Assembly (NCBI RefSeq): GCF_963678635.1
Contig: NC_087064.1
Location: 4,998,411-5,062,410 of the forward strand
Direction: 5' to 3'
Source: Symsagittifera roscoffensis
Taxonomy: Eukaryota; Xenacoelomorpha; Acoela; Convolutidae
Length of the DNA: 64,000 bases
This document shows positions 43,195 through 54,499 of the stretch, one piece after another. A program made the position numbers and the translations under genes. Numbering within the stretch: the stretch's first letter is position 1; each line of letters starts with the position of its first letter. The notes under the pieces were generated by a model that worked only from the letters and a program-made list of their open reading frames with translations, did no database searches and was not told the DNA's origin.

Positions 43195-43299
43195 TTTATT
43201 TAGTTTCGCCTTCGATTCTTTCCTGTAGGTGTACCGGGATACGTCGTCCTTTATGTTGTATTGGCACGAAGTCTTGGTTGAATTGAGTTTTCATCATGT

Positions 43300-43812
43300 G
43301 ATTTTTTGATTTTCCAATACGTATGCATAGTTATTGAAAATTATCTTTGACCCATTGTTTAATTTCCGGATCCGATTCTTCTTGTTCGCGTATGCTCAAT
43401 ACATTTTGTTTATGTTTTTCTTGTATCAACCTGACACCTATTTGTGGTAGTATGTTGCGTCCAATGATATTGGCCTTTTGATCATCTACAATGATGAACG
43501 TGGCTGATTGAATTTTCAGCCTCCTGATTCAATGGTTATAATCAATCTTCCTTTCGGATTTATCGTTTCACCCTTATTGCAAGCCAGGTTCCTGGCCGTG
43601 TCGTCCGTTGGAATGCATTTGAATAATGATGATTTATTGTTTTGTTGAATGCGCCGTGCGGTTTTTTCATTTAGAAACGACATTGGACTTCCTGAGTCAG
43701 CGATAGCGAATAATTCTTCTGAATTTGTTTTTAGTTTAACAATATGACCGTTCAGGTCATCCTCCGATAGGATATTTTTATTTTTAATTTCAAAAGATTC
43801 AGCGATTGCCAT
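43300..43812 (-). pseudogene. pol: Element B protease (right)
   Basis: ADSGSPMSF is present; the frame breaks after RLIITIESGG (43,516) and continues in another frame. It differs from the left copy at about 8 of the first 98 residues. Confidence 0.7.
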
Positions 43813-43939
43813 AACCGATAAATTTCTATTTGATATTCATACCATCCGTTATTTGATGTAAACTCGGCAAAAGCCACCGGGTCGTTTTCGGTTTCTAGGC
43901 TTTCTGTTTCTATTTCTTCCTGTTGCTCAGCCTGCCGGT

Positions 43940-45023
43940 TTCCTAAATAATTAACGTTTGTGGATCTGCAAACTTTCGCAAAATGGCCTCGTTTGGCACA
44001 TTTTGAACAAATTTTGTCTTTAGCTGGACAAGATTGAAGATGATTCTGATTGTATTGATTTCCGCGTTTTTAACATTGTTTTGCGTTGTTTGTATTGTTA
44101 TTTCTTTGTTGTCCTCTTGTGTTTTGTGATACGCGCGAATATGGTCATCCGCGGAAACCACCCCGACCTCTTTGTGAGTTTTGGTTGTTCGAGGAGTTAT
44201 ATCGACCACCCCGTGTGTTGATATAATGTACTGGTTCTTGTTTTGTTGTAGATTGTCCCCCAAATGGGTTTATCTTCATGGTGCGACTGTGTTCGATTCC
44301 TTTTTCCCGACGGATTGCATATACATATGCGTCTTGTGGGTACCGTGTTTTTGCTAATAGTTCTTTTGCGATTTTTTCGTTGTGCATGTGTGCTGTAAAC
44401 ATGTCTCTAACCCATTCATCTTCTCTGTCCCCACAATCAGCCCTTGAGGCTGATTCGACTAGATCTGCATGAAATTGTTCAAGATTTTTCGACTTCTTTT
44501 GTTTACGGCAAACAAAGTTATATCTTTCGAATGCTACAATTCTGATAACAAAGATATCTTCCAATGTTGTCATAAATTCTTGGGTGGTTACATTATGTAA
44601 TACAAGGTTAGGTATTTTCTGTTGAATTTTTCTTTGACCTTTGGCTCCCAGACAGAGAAAAGGATAACTCCGGACTCTTGCGTCTGCTTCGTCCCATCTA
44701 TATGAATTACATAATAGTCCCTTCTCCCGGGCTTTTATGACGTGATTCTCCCAACCAACTCGTTTCTCCTGATTGCGCACCTCGCGGTTTTTTTGTGCCT
44801 CTGTTTCGCCCGCTATTTCAAGTTCATACACTGGTTCTGCAGGTTCGACGAGTGTTGGTCTGGCTCTCAATAAATTCCGTATTTCAATTCCATCCTTTGC
44901 GAATGCAGCCATCACCAATATGGCTGCCCACTTTGACCATTCTAGCGGTGGTTCGGCAGATGCTCTCTCCCAAGTTGGGTTAATATTCAGTGGGTTTTTG
45001 GAATATCCTGCTGACTGCTCCAT
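43940..45023 (-). pseudogene. gag: Element B gag (right), longest copy
   Basis: The frame runs 292 codons from 45,023 to a TGA at 44,147-44,145 in the RG-rich region. The start ATG shares its first base with the LTR. Capsid-like helical sequence (EWSKWAAILVMAAFAKDGIEIRNLLRAR broken here in the middle) is followed by LEQFHADLVESA and a C-terminal RG stretch. The CCHC knuckle (CSKCAKRGHFAKVC) lies downstream in another frame, and the TAA within the first knuckle (44,072-44,070) is shared with the left copy. Confidence 0.75.
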
Positions 45024-45276
45024 GTCATACCGCAGGGTATGATATTCTAATTATTCAATCCGAATGGATCGATAAACCTATTTTCTCAGTCGGAGCGAGA
45101 TATAACGACTAGTTGACAGATAACATTAATTCAACTCTGTTTCTTATTTCAAATAGAGTTCGTCCTCTCTGTCTATCAAGGTCAAGTGACCGGCCGTCTA
45201 GGCGTTTAACATAAGATTATAAATAATATAAATAACATACGTATAAAGTTAGTTTTTCGATCCAGGCCGGATGACA
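45023..45276 (-). repeat. Element B 5' LTR (right), 254 bp
   Basis: Complete LTR, flanked on the outside by the target duplication ggacc (45,277-45,281). Confidence 0.9.
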
Positions 45277-45499
45277 GGACCTTTGGCTGATGTGAAGTTG
45301 AGCGTTGAGCCAAAACGCCAGCAGGTTATTTTAGACCAGAAAAAGCCGAGTATGACACTGGCAATTGAAGTGGCAACACTTTCTGGTCAAGAGGAGAGTT
45401 TCGTGGAAGGAGTTTTGAAAATCAACTTAGGTGGAAGCAATTTGAGTTTAATAAAGGCATCTTCAACTCCCGGCAACATTGTTTCGTGTCGCAAAGACG
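45277..45499 (+). pseudogene. Integrin alpha exon part downstream of element B (right)
   Basis: The translation GPLADVKLSVEPKRQQVIL...SSTPGNIVSCRKDG directly continues the frame of the exon ending IELSIGP, with GP repeated by the target duplication. Donor G|GTAATT at 45,500. This shows the insertion split one ancestral exon of about 1 kb. Confidence 0.8.
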
Positions 45500-45777
45500 G
45501 TAATTTGCTTGATAAACTGCTATGAAGGAATTTTTGGATCTACTGAACAATTGCCCCCTTTTAAAAAAAGGGGGGCAATTATTAAGTAGATTAAAATACC
45601 GCATTTTTCGACCAATCAGATTGCATCACAATTCGAATTTTAAATAAAAAGCTATCTAGTGCTATTTACTGCTTTTATTAATAGGGGTGGCAATTCTTAA
45701 GTATGTACCAAAGGGAGGGCGATTGTTGAGTAGATCCGAAATTTTTGTTTAAACTTACGAGTTTTGATGCATTTAAA

Positions 45778-46098
45778 CAGGGGTTGGATCTAGGATTTTC
45801 TCGAGGGGGGAGGGGGGCGGATTTTCGAAAAATTTCGAAAAGCTCTCGTACACCACTATAAAGACCAAAATTTGACCAAAATGTCAGCAATGCAGGCAAA
45901 TTTTTGAAAAAGGTGCCGCAGGCAAATTTTTGAAATTTTTGAAAACTTTAGAAACATTTAGGGGTCCGTCAGTCAAAAATGGATATCTCAAAATAGTTCA
46001 AAGGGGGGACCCTCTGGGTGGGCAGGGGGTTGAATCCCTGAGGGGAGAGGAAAGCGTCCGCCCCCCCCCCCCCCGCCTCCCCTCTAATTCCGCTACTG
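45778..46098 (+). mobile_element. hAT-type MITE, 321 bp (right arm)
   Basis: CAGGGG... to ...CGCTACTG, flanked by catttaaa (45,770-45,777 and 46,099-46,106). Mirror of the left-arm copy; lies in the intron. Confidence 0.85.
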
Positions 46099-46479
46099 CA
46101 TTTAAAGAATTTTGAAATTCAATGACACGACACATGCTTTGGTCTTTTTTTTCAAAATTATATTTTTCCTTCAAAAAGTTTTCATAAAATCATCTGGAAA
46201 ATTTTTGTAGGTTCAAAACTAATGATTTATATTCCTAAGAGCACAAGTTTTATATTTATTAAAAGAGCGCAATTTGTGGCACACTGCTTCCGTCTTAGGT
46301 CGCGAATCACAGCCAACCCTTATTGCTGCAATTTTCCACGAAGATTTTACCCGATACGTGCTTTTGTTCGATTATTTTAAAAGTTAGAATTTTTACATAA
46401 CAATAATTGCGTTGTTTCTGCGAATTGCAGAAGATCTGTGAAAGTCTTTTTTGTGCTACTTAAACGGTTATTGTTTCAG

Positions 46480-46829
46480 GCTCATTGATTTCGTGCAGAT
46501 TTGTGGATGGACAATATTTCACGAAAGAATATATCAACCTCGTTCTTTCAGTGCAAAAATTAGCGTTAGACGAAACAACACTTAATGAATTCAAGTTTAG
46601 TTACCGTCTCACTTGGGCAAATCGGGAAAAAATCGACAGCGAGGAGACTTTTATTACCGATCTTTCGCTGAAGTACGATGCTCAGTTGAAAGCTGTGCCT
46701 TTGAATCCTTCAGTTCTTCTGAATACCAAGTATGAGAAGGCTAGAAACCGAATGTTTTATAGTGTTCGGCTGTCAAATTTGAAGGAATCGAAAATTGGTG
46801 AAACCGATGTCGTGTTTTATGTTCCCCAG
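46480..46829 (+). pseudogene. Integrin alpha leg exon (right), shortened
   Basis: Acceptor TTGTTTCAG|GC; the frame reads SLISCRFVDGQYFTKEYINL to VFYVPQ. A net 14-base deletion removed the end of the exon found in the left arm and created CAG|GTAAAT, which would still splice in phase 0. A second donor-like CAG|GTAATT lies a few bases further. Part of this exon is duplicated at 48,472. Confidence 0.75.
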
Positions 46830-47021
46830 GTAAATCCAGGTAATTTTCGAGCCAAGGTCGTTGATATTTTTTATACCAGGTAATCAGTCGTTGATTTTTT
46901 TTATACCAGGTAATCAGTCGTTGATGCTTTTTATCCTTTTTGGCCCTCAATCCCTGAGTTTTTATTTTTCCTACAGGTTTTTTCAGAGCTGTCAAATTTA
47001 TTTGTCGAACGTCTCAGATAT
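46656..47021 (+). repeat. Source copy of 366-bp duplication
   Basis: It covers the end of the leg exon, the following intron and the start of the BEL relic. It is nearly identical to 48,472-48,837. Confidence 0.9.
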
Positions 47022-47470
47022 ACGCAACCACCATTGCCTTATACGGGCGTGGACTTCTTTAAGTTCTGGTTATCGGAAGCACTGAGAAAAGATTAGGATT
47101 TCTTTTCACTTGCCTCAGGGATCTACACCTTGAGATTATGCCATCTCTGAACACTAATTCTTGCGTGATGGGCTTTGAATGATTCATTACGCGTCGTGGT
47201 ACAACAAGCACTATCTGGTGCGAAAACGGCTCGAACTTCTTTGGTGCGGAAAAGGAAATACTTGCCTGCTTCAAGAACTAACTGGAATTGCAAGGATCTG
47301 ATAGTTGTTGCACTCAAAGTTGTTGCTTGAAAATTTAAACGGCCAGACTCACCCCCTCCTGACGACTCATGGAAGCGCCTTGTCCGAAACGTAAAGCGCG
47401 TGCTCTACCAAATACTGGGCTGTAAGCGATTTACTGAAGAAAATAGTTTTCAACGTGGAGGAAACTCGGT
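47010..47470 (+). pseudogene. BEL/Pao-type integrase relic (right)
   Basis: Shifting frames give YTGVDFF, ENGSNFFGAEKEIL and DDSWKRLVRNVKRVLYQILG, in the order of BEL/Pao integrase motifs. Stops and shifts show that it is a relic. Mirror of 17,240-17,700. Confidence 0.55.
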
Positions 47471-47489
47471 ACAACTGCAAATATTCTTG

Positions 47490-47720
47490 GTCCCAATAGC
47501 TTCAGCTGCGAATATACTTTTGATCCTCAGTTGCAAATAACCTTGGTCTTCAGCTGCGACTATTCTTGTTCTTCAACTGCGAACATTCTCGGCCGTCAGC
47601 TGCGATTAATCTTGATCTTCAGCTGCGAATATACTCTTGGTCTTCAGCTGCAAGTATTTTTGGTCCAATAAACTTAGCTGCGACTTATCTTGGTCCCAAT
47701 AAGCCAGCTGCTAGCACTTG
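47490..47720. repeat. ~30-bp tandem repeat, CAGCTG-containing (right)
   Basis: Units of the type cttggtcttcagctgcgaat recur about eight times. Mirror of 16,985-17,225. Confidence 0.6.
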
Positions 47721-50342
47721 TGGTCCCAGCGAATAACTCGACCAGAGATACATTGGCCTACATCAAGGTAGCTTGAGCCGCAAGCTTGGCCTACATCAAG
47801 GTAGCTCGGAGGCTTTCATACAGGTATAGTGAATTGCAGGTGTCGATTCAGTTCTTTCAAGCACTCGACCAGCTACATACGTTCTCATCGAACAGATTCT
47901 CTGCGTCTGGCCGATGGTTTGACAACCCGAAACCGGTACCGCCAATTATCAAAATTTGTATGACTCTAGTTTTATGACACTAGTTTTAAAACATTCCATT
48001 TAGCTATAATCTTATATACAAGCCGTTTTTTAAAGTGTTTGCCGCAAGCTACAACCCGGTAGCTTTTCTCAAAACTCGAAAATTTTGGACAGTTCTTTTG
48101 AACTAATTTTTTACGATCGGTTCTTAGACAAACTACTCGACATTTTTCTCAATGCAAAAAGTTTTTGGACAAATGTGAACGGAATGTTAATCCGTGAAAT
48201 CAGAACATAGACAAGAAGTACTGGAATTGCGTTTTGGATTTCTCAAAACTATGAACGTTCTTATAGTTTTGAGAAACTCTGCTGTGAGATGAATCCAACC
48301 TTATGGTAAGTGGTCTGGCAATGAAATATACGGCACATTAGGTTGAAATTTTTCATCCTCAGTTTTCTTCCATGAGTTTTGTTGGAATTTAATCTGATCC
48401 CCAACCGCTTTGGTAAAGATCAACCTAGCTTTCTTTGGCATGTGGAGTCTCTCAAAGATCAGTTTTTGGTCACCGATCTTTCGCTGAAGTACGATGCTCA
48501 GTTGAAAGCTGTGCCGTTGAATCCTTCAGTTCTTCTGAATACCAAGTATGAGAAGGCTAGAAACCGAATGTTTTATAGTGTTCGGCTGTCAAATTTGAAG
48601 GAATCGAAAATTGGTGAAACCGATGTCGTGTTTTATGTTCCCCAGGTAAATCCAGGTAATTTTCGAGCCAAGGTCGTTGATATTTTTTATACCAGGTAAT
48701 CAGTCGTTGATTTTTTTTATACCAGGTAATCAGTCGTTGATGCTTTTTATCCTTTTTGGCCCTCAACCCCTGAGTTTTTATTTTTCCTACAGGTTTTTTC
48801 AGAGCTGTCAAATTTATTTGTCGAACGTCTCAGATATTTAATTTATATGATATACTTAAGATAGTGCTACTTGTTGATCCTACTAGGAAATCAAACACAG
48901 AGGAAATTTTAAAGTACTCTTTATAATAAAGGGAGGTCTGCTGTCAAAAGAGTGTCAATCCACGTATAATTCGAATTATGATTTTCGTCAGTAATTTTTC
49001 AAAAAACTTATTTGCTTTTGGTACTGCTGTTCAAGCTACAAAAATTTTCAATTGTCTAGGGGTTTTTGAAATAACAAACGTACTTTTAATGAGACCAAAT
49101 TTTCAGCCCTTGCGTGGAAGACTAGATATTGTTTTTCTCTATAAACAACAGGTACTTACAAAGCTTATGTGGAGCCAGCGGTCACTTTTGGCATTTGGTT
49201 TTACAGTATTACGTTCCAATCTCACCTAAAAAAGATTGTGAAAATGCAATGAAATTTTTGAGAGCTGTATTTTCTAAACGTAATCATGAATCAATCAAAA
49301 ATCTAATGGAAGTAAACAGTTTATTTAACGTTTTTGAGTCTTTTTTCTTGGAACTGTTTGAGTAAATATTCAGTGTAATGAGATTTAAAAAGTAAAACGG
49401 TTTAGGTCTCAAATGTATACCTAACAACCTGGCCCCATTACTAGAAGCAAGCAAAAACAACATTCCAATTACAAAGTTTTCGACAACTGCTAAGCAAAGC
49501 CCGCGTTCAGTAACAACAGAATGATTTCATACCCGGAAACATAAATGAAATGTCACAATTCAGATTTATGATTTTTCAATTAGCATTTTTTCCTTACCTG
49601 CATGATAGAAAGTTGGTACCTATGTAAACTGTTTTTGATTTCCAGCCCATTTTGTAACAAAAATCCTTAATAAAAAAACCATTTTAATGAGAAAAATAGA
49701 CTTTATAGTTTCTCTCCCTACGATATTATACTCTTTGTGCAGTACTGTTTTTTTGAATATCCCTTCCAGTGTATAATTTTTTTTAGTTCCATGTATGTAG
49801 CTGGTAAAATAATTCAGATTCATTTCGATTATGCCAGCGCTGCAATTCAGGTCAGGCACGCAGGAAGATGCGGAGTGAAACCTGCCAACGGGTATGTTTC
49901 AAAAAACTGCGGACATGACGAAAAATGAAGTGATGGGCGAGTTGCCGACAGCCGACGAAATCGAAAAGAAACATTCTTGAAAAAATTGAAAAACGGACTT
50001 TATGGCAACATAAACGATACAGTGACAAACAAACTAAAACTAATTTTCAAAGAGAATGTGTTGAAGAGAGGTTGTTGTTCTGATAACTTGTGTTAATAGG
50101 TTTATTTCTTTTCGCGTAATTTTGTACCACAAGGTCGTCACCGACGCCATTGGTTGTTAGCCATGTACTCAGTAGTCGTTGGTTACAAACAATATTATGA
50201 ATTTTCCATGAAAATTTTCTTAACCCGAAATTTTCCAAAAACTTCGTTACTTCGTCGAAAAATTGGTTACTTTTTCTCTGAAGACTGCCAGAAGAATTTA
50301 AAACGACCGCTTTGGAAAAAAATCACTTTTCTTGCATTGCAG
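47721..50342. other. Right intron region
   Basis: A 21-base string (ttggcctacatcaaggtagc plus t) occurs twice near 47,755 and 47,787. From 48,379 the unidentified open frame of the left arm appears, split by the 366-bp insertion, then weak open frames (49,129-49,365: DCENAMKFLRAVFSKRNHES) without recognised family. No integrin exon was recognised. Confidence 0.4.
48472..48837 (+). repeat. Inserted copy of 366-bp exon-intron segment
   Basis: The copy differs from 46,656-47,021 at about two bases seen by eye. It replaces about 31 bases of the unidentified frame (compare 16,347-16,080). Insertion is absent from the left arm. Confidence 0.9.
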
Positions 50343-50607
50343 GATTGTTCTGAAGACGCAAACTTAGAGCAGAAAACCGAATACGAGTCTAGATGTTCCA
50401 GTGAAAATTGTGTGAAGTGCAAATTCACTATCCCAGTCTTGGACTCTAAGAGAGAAACGACACTTTCCATATCTGTGGAGTTTCTGGACGAGCAGTATTG
50501 GAAAAGAATGGTGAGAGGAAAAGAGAGGTTTTGGATTGGTGGGGTCTACGAAGTGAAGGAGGCCGACTACAAAACAGAAACTAACAAATTTCCCCGAAAC
50601 AAAAAAG
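50343..50607 (+). pseudogene. Integrin alpha calf-region exon (right), donor damaged
   Basis: Acceptor GCATTGCAG|GATTG. The cysteine cluster CSSENCVKCKF is intact. At the end the left arm's AAAAAAG|GTTTGC reads AAAAAAGTTGTG here; using that GT would put the next exon out of frame and meet TGA in TTGAAATGA. So this copy cannot splice normally to the last exon. Confidence 0.7.
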
Positions 50608-50957
50608 TTGTGCTGTTTTTTTTTGGGTTGCGAAATTATTTGAAATCGAAACCTACTCAAGTTTACTTTGCTCTGTTTGGAAATTAACTCATGATCTACT
50701 AATTAGTTATTACACTAGGTCGGTTTTCGAAAAAAAAATTCTTAGTGTAATTTTTCGGCCAAGCTGTCCTGGTAACTGCAATCTTTGATCGTGCTAAATA
50801 ATAAGATGAAATTTTGGGTATTTTAATCAAATTTTGGTACAAAGTATTTCCTCCCTTTTTTGTAGGAATCTTGATGAAGTGAAGTTCTGTTTTTATTTTT
50901 TTAATGAAAGAAAACAATTGCGTTTGATTGATTTAATTCCTTGATGTTTTGGCTTAG

Positions 50958-51481
50958 GTTCCTTTGAAATGAATACAGTCATAATACAACCTGAATTTCC
51001 TTGGTGGATAGTTTTTTTCTCTCTCTTGATCTCGATAACTTTGGTGGCTCTCTTAATATTGAGTCTATACAAGAGCGGATTCCTTGTGAAGCACCACCCG
51101 AACCTGATGATACAAGACCAGATTAACGAAGACGAGTATAATGAAATAATTCTACAAGACCAGATTAACGAAGACGAGTATAATGAAATAATTCTACAAG
51201 ACCAGATTAACGAAGACGAGTATAATGAACCGATTATACAAGACCAGATTAACGAAGACGAGTATAATGAACCGATTATACAAGACCAGATTAACGAAGA
51301 CGAGTATAATGAAATAATTCTACAAGACCAGATTAACGAAGACGAGTATAATGAAATAATTCTACAAGACCAGATTAACGAAGACGAGTATATTGACGAA
51401 GAAGTTGAGATGACCTTAGCCAGGCGGGGTCAGCCGATGACCTTGAAAAGGGTAACTTCTTCTGATAGTTATCAAAACTGA
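50958..51481 (+). pseudogene. Integrin alpha last exon (right): transmembrane helix, repeats and full C-terminus
   Basis: After acceptor GGCTTAG the frame reads GSFEMNTVIIQPEFPWWIV, a transmembrane helix, LYKSGFLVKHH (KxGFFxR-like), seven copies of the 14-residue repeat, then IDEEVEMTLARRGQPMTLKR and SSDSYQN. The full C-terminus survives here but not in the left arm. Whether a working allele or paralogue exists elsewhere is unknown; this one is interrupted by element B. Confidence 0.8.
51112..51392 (+). repeat. 42-bp tandem repeat, 7 copies (right arm)
   Basis: Same unit as the left arm; four units end YNEII, two YNEPI and the last YIDEE. Confidence 0.95.
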
Positions 51482-51916
51482 GGTATCGATCTAACTGATT
51501 AACATAAAGCGCCCAAATCGATAGATAAAGACAGCAAACCCGCCCATCATCAATACTTCTAGTCATCGAACATTTTTATAGTATTTGATGAAAAATCGGC
51601 AATCGCTCATTATTAAACTTTGAAAATTTGAGGAATTTTTTACGCAAAACAATTTCTTGATCCGGTCCGCCAAAATATATGTATGTCAAAACTTTCAAGT
51701 TGATTAAAAAGTCTCTTTTTTTACATTTTTCGAAAAACTTCGAAGAATAAGTTGACATTAAGCGACCTTTAAGGGTAATCAAATTGTCTGGAAACAAATT
51801 GTCAAAAATCAAAAAACAATTCAAATATGTCCCCAGAATAAACTGAAACCAACACAAAACACCTCAAATTTTCAAACCAAACTACAATTTGTACCAAAAT
51901 TGCGCTAAGCAATATA
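51482..51916. other. 3' flank of right integrin copy
   Basis: Mirror of 13,031-13,569. No gene is recognised. Confidence 0.5.
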
Positions 51917-51920
51917 CTAC

Positions 51921-53179
51921 ATCACCTGCTGAATGTATTTGAAATCTTGTAAATTAGGTTTTATCTGATCTCGACACCTTTCTTTTCGGAACTGCGCTTG
52001 TAGCATGCATCTATATTTTGTGATTTTTTCCAATTTTGAAGAAAGAAACGGAACATTTTTGCTCTTTTGTTTTCCGATTTTTGAAGAAAAGATATGATGT
52101 GCGATTTGTGCTCAGTGCAGTTTTTTCTCAGAGAAAAATGAAATTTTAACCAGCAGCATTGCATTTTTTATACCATCTGAAAGTTGTTGATACCCTGAAC
52201 TCGAACTCTTAAAACATATGTTACAACTGCAAGTTTTTTGTTCCGGCACATTTGAAAGATGGGGAGGAACTTGTTATTCGGGCGAGTTTAAGTTTTTTTG
52301 TTGTCGACGCAAAATCAGGTACCACAAATAGTCATAAAAATGGATCATGTGATCTATCATAAAGTCTTTTCAGTTGTGATTCGAACGACCGTAGAGAATT
52401 TTTATAAAATTGTCCCAGTATCGAGAAAAACAAGTTGAAATTTTTTTATTTTTAGTCTTAATTCGAGCGAATAAAGTGAGCAAGCAGAATTTGAGCCTTG
52501 AAAACTTAATTTTGCTAGAGTGAAGTTAGTTTGTTGAAATTTTTGTGCTGCAAACTTTTTTTTTGATTTTTTTTTCAGTCATTTTTCTGCAGAAACTGTT
52601 GTCCAATTTGCCTATTTTACTATGACTGTCGAATATTCTTAAGCTCTAGTTTTACTCTCAGATCATTTTATCACACCACGCAAAAGAACGAGACTAAAAA
52701 TACTTTTTTTTGTAAGACTATGGCAGGAACATTCTGTGCTACTTGCACAGTAACCGATTATCCTTGCTTTTAATTGTGGACAAATTAAAGTTCCTGATTT
52801 GGCTGAAGTGGGATTCATCAATGCAGGCGAACTATCCAATTTTCAATTAACGCATAGCGTTAGTGGCGAGAATTCCGACTTGCAAAACACTCAATCCGAC
52901 TTCCAAAATTTGATTGCAAAGCCAAAAAAGAAAAGTTTTCTAGAAACAATCATTGATTTTTCCTTGCAAGTAATTTGTGAAAAATAAGACGCAAATTAGA
53001 AATGATTTTTATGTCGACAAATGGTTTGTTCAGCTTCAGAAAAAGCTTCCACCAACCTTGCGGGCATCGTCCTCTGTCTATTACCATCGAACGCCATTTT
53101 GGCCGTTAAATTGATGATTTCTCAATGATGCCACTAAATAGTTGTAAGTTACTGTCAGAACGTTTTTTTTTGTCTCACT
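51921..53179. other. Right-only sequence between arm end and solo LTR
   Basis: There is no counterpart in the left part of the window, because element A occupies that position there. At 52,785-52,967 a plus-strand open stretch (LAEVGFINAGELSNFQLTHS) ends at a GTAATT donor-like site and could be an exon; support is weak. Confidence 0.4.
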
Positions 53180-53571
53180 TGGAACCAGATATAAACTATA
53201 TTTATTATTGGTTATAAATTGGATATTTTATCTCAATAAAATATTTAATATTAACCAATCACGATCCATCTAACTAACAACCCACTTATTTGTAAGTGCT
53301 GAAATTATTTGAGATTTGAATTTAACTTAGAAATTAGTTACCTCTCCAAGAGACCTTTAGCAATCGCAATAAGCCAGTATACTCTATATCTATTGAGCCT
53401 AGCAGAGACTAGTTAAACACCCTGAGACTAGTAGATATAAGAGTAAGATTAGGGTCGGTATTAGACTAAGAAGTTGCACGAATCTATCCGGCCGAAAATA
53501 AGATAGCGTGACGAGCAGACGGTGTACCCTATCCGAAATTACTCTATGAGTTACACCTAGAGCATAACTCA
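53180..53571 (+). repeat. Solo LTR of element A family, 392 bp
   Basis: TGGAACC...AACTCA with flanking CACT on both sides (53,176-53,179 and 53,572-53,575), a 4-bp target duplication. No internal element sequence adjoins, so it is a solo LTR. Confidence 0.85.
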
Positions 53572-53575
53572 CACT

Positions 53576-54480
53576 AGATAGTCAAAACTGAAACAGTTCT
53601 GACGCTAGCGATTTGCCAAAACTTTCAGAAAAATGTTTGAGTTCTTGATCTTGATCATGGGGTTGTTCTGCTTGTCAGGTTAAACTTTTCAAAGTTTCCG
53701 AGTCTCATTGTCAGCAAGGCTGCATTGGAGTTTTGCAAATTGTAGCTAGTATAATATTTACTGCAAAAATGCCACTAACTGGATCCATATAGCCCTATTT
53801 TTTGCAATGACAAGTTGTATACACTCATTGTTCAACCCAAACTCCTTATAATTTTGAGCTACAAGTTCTTTTTTTTCTGAGATTGAGTGAATATAGGAGC
53901 AGGACTTTGACAAATTTTTATCTGTGTCTGCTTATTCTGTCTCTATCGAACACGACGAATACACCCATGAGTCATGCCGATGAACTGAAACAGCCGTTGA
54001 ATACCAGAAAAAAACTAAACTTGCGTGACAAGGTATTCGCAATTTTTTTCTACTTCTTTTGCCTAAAAGGTTGAAAAGGATTGAAGAAAATCGTTTATAG
54101 GATTCCAACTAAAAACTTGACTTCATGCATTATCGGTGAATTCTTGCCTTTTCTAACAATTTTTTTTTCTCAAAAACGCTTTTTCCTGAATGCATGAGAT
54201 ATTTCTCCTTTTAAACTATCATCTTCATATCTGGTTTACATATTACAACATATTTAGCCTTTTTAGGGAGATTATTTTAGTCTTGCTAGTATCAGCAGGA
54301 AGCCTTGATTATTCCGGCTGCCGTTTAAAGTCAATGCAAAACTTTTTTTTTGTCAAAAATGGATTAAATATTGCAAAAAACTTTTAAAAAATCGATTTTA
54401 GTTTTGCTTTTTTGTCATTTTATCTTTGAAAGCTGGAACAACGTCGAACGAAAAGTAACAGAGTTTTCTGGTCCGATATA
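53576..54480. other. Right flank, possible exon only
   Basis: At 53,898-54,030 an open stretch (SRTLTNFYLCLLILSLSNTT, then DELKQPLNTRKKLNLRDK) lies between ATATAG and AAG|GTATTC, compatible with an exon. There is no homology to support it. Confidence 0.25.
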
Positions 54481-54499
54481 TTTTTTAGTTTTACTCTTT

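Larger units (their letters stand above)
38157..45276 (-). mobile_element. Element B: Ty3/gypsy LTR element in integrin exon (right), 7,120 bp
   Basis: Both junctions are complete: ggacc at 38,152-38,156 and 45,277-45,281, LTRs 38,157-38,410 and 45,023-45,276. Gag, integrase HHCC region and C-terminal extension are better preserved than in the left copy; protease and RNase H are worse. The differing breakpoints show that the copies decayed independently after separation. Confidence 0.92.
34154..51920 (-). repeat. Right arm of the ~17.7-kb inverted repeat
   Basis: The inner edge gttagctcac pairs with 30,689. The arm ends in visible homology at CTAC (51,917-51,920), the empty site of element A. 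Arm-specific changes are listed with each gene. Confidence 0.9.
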
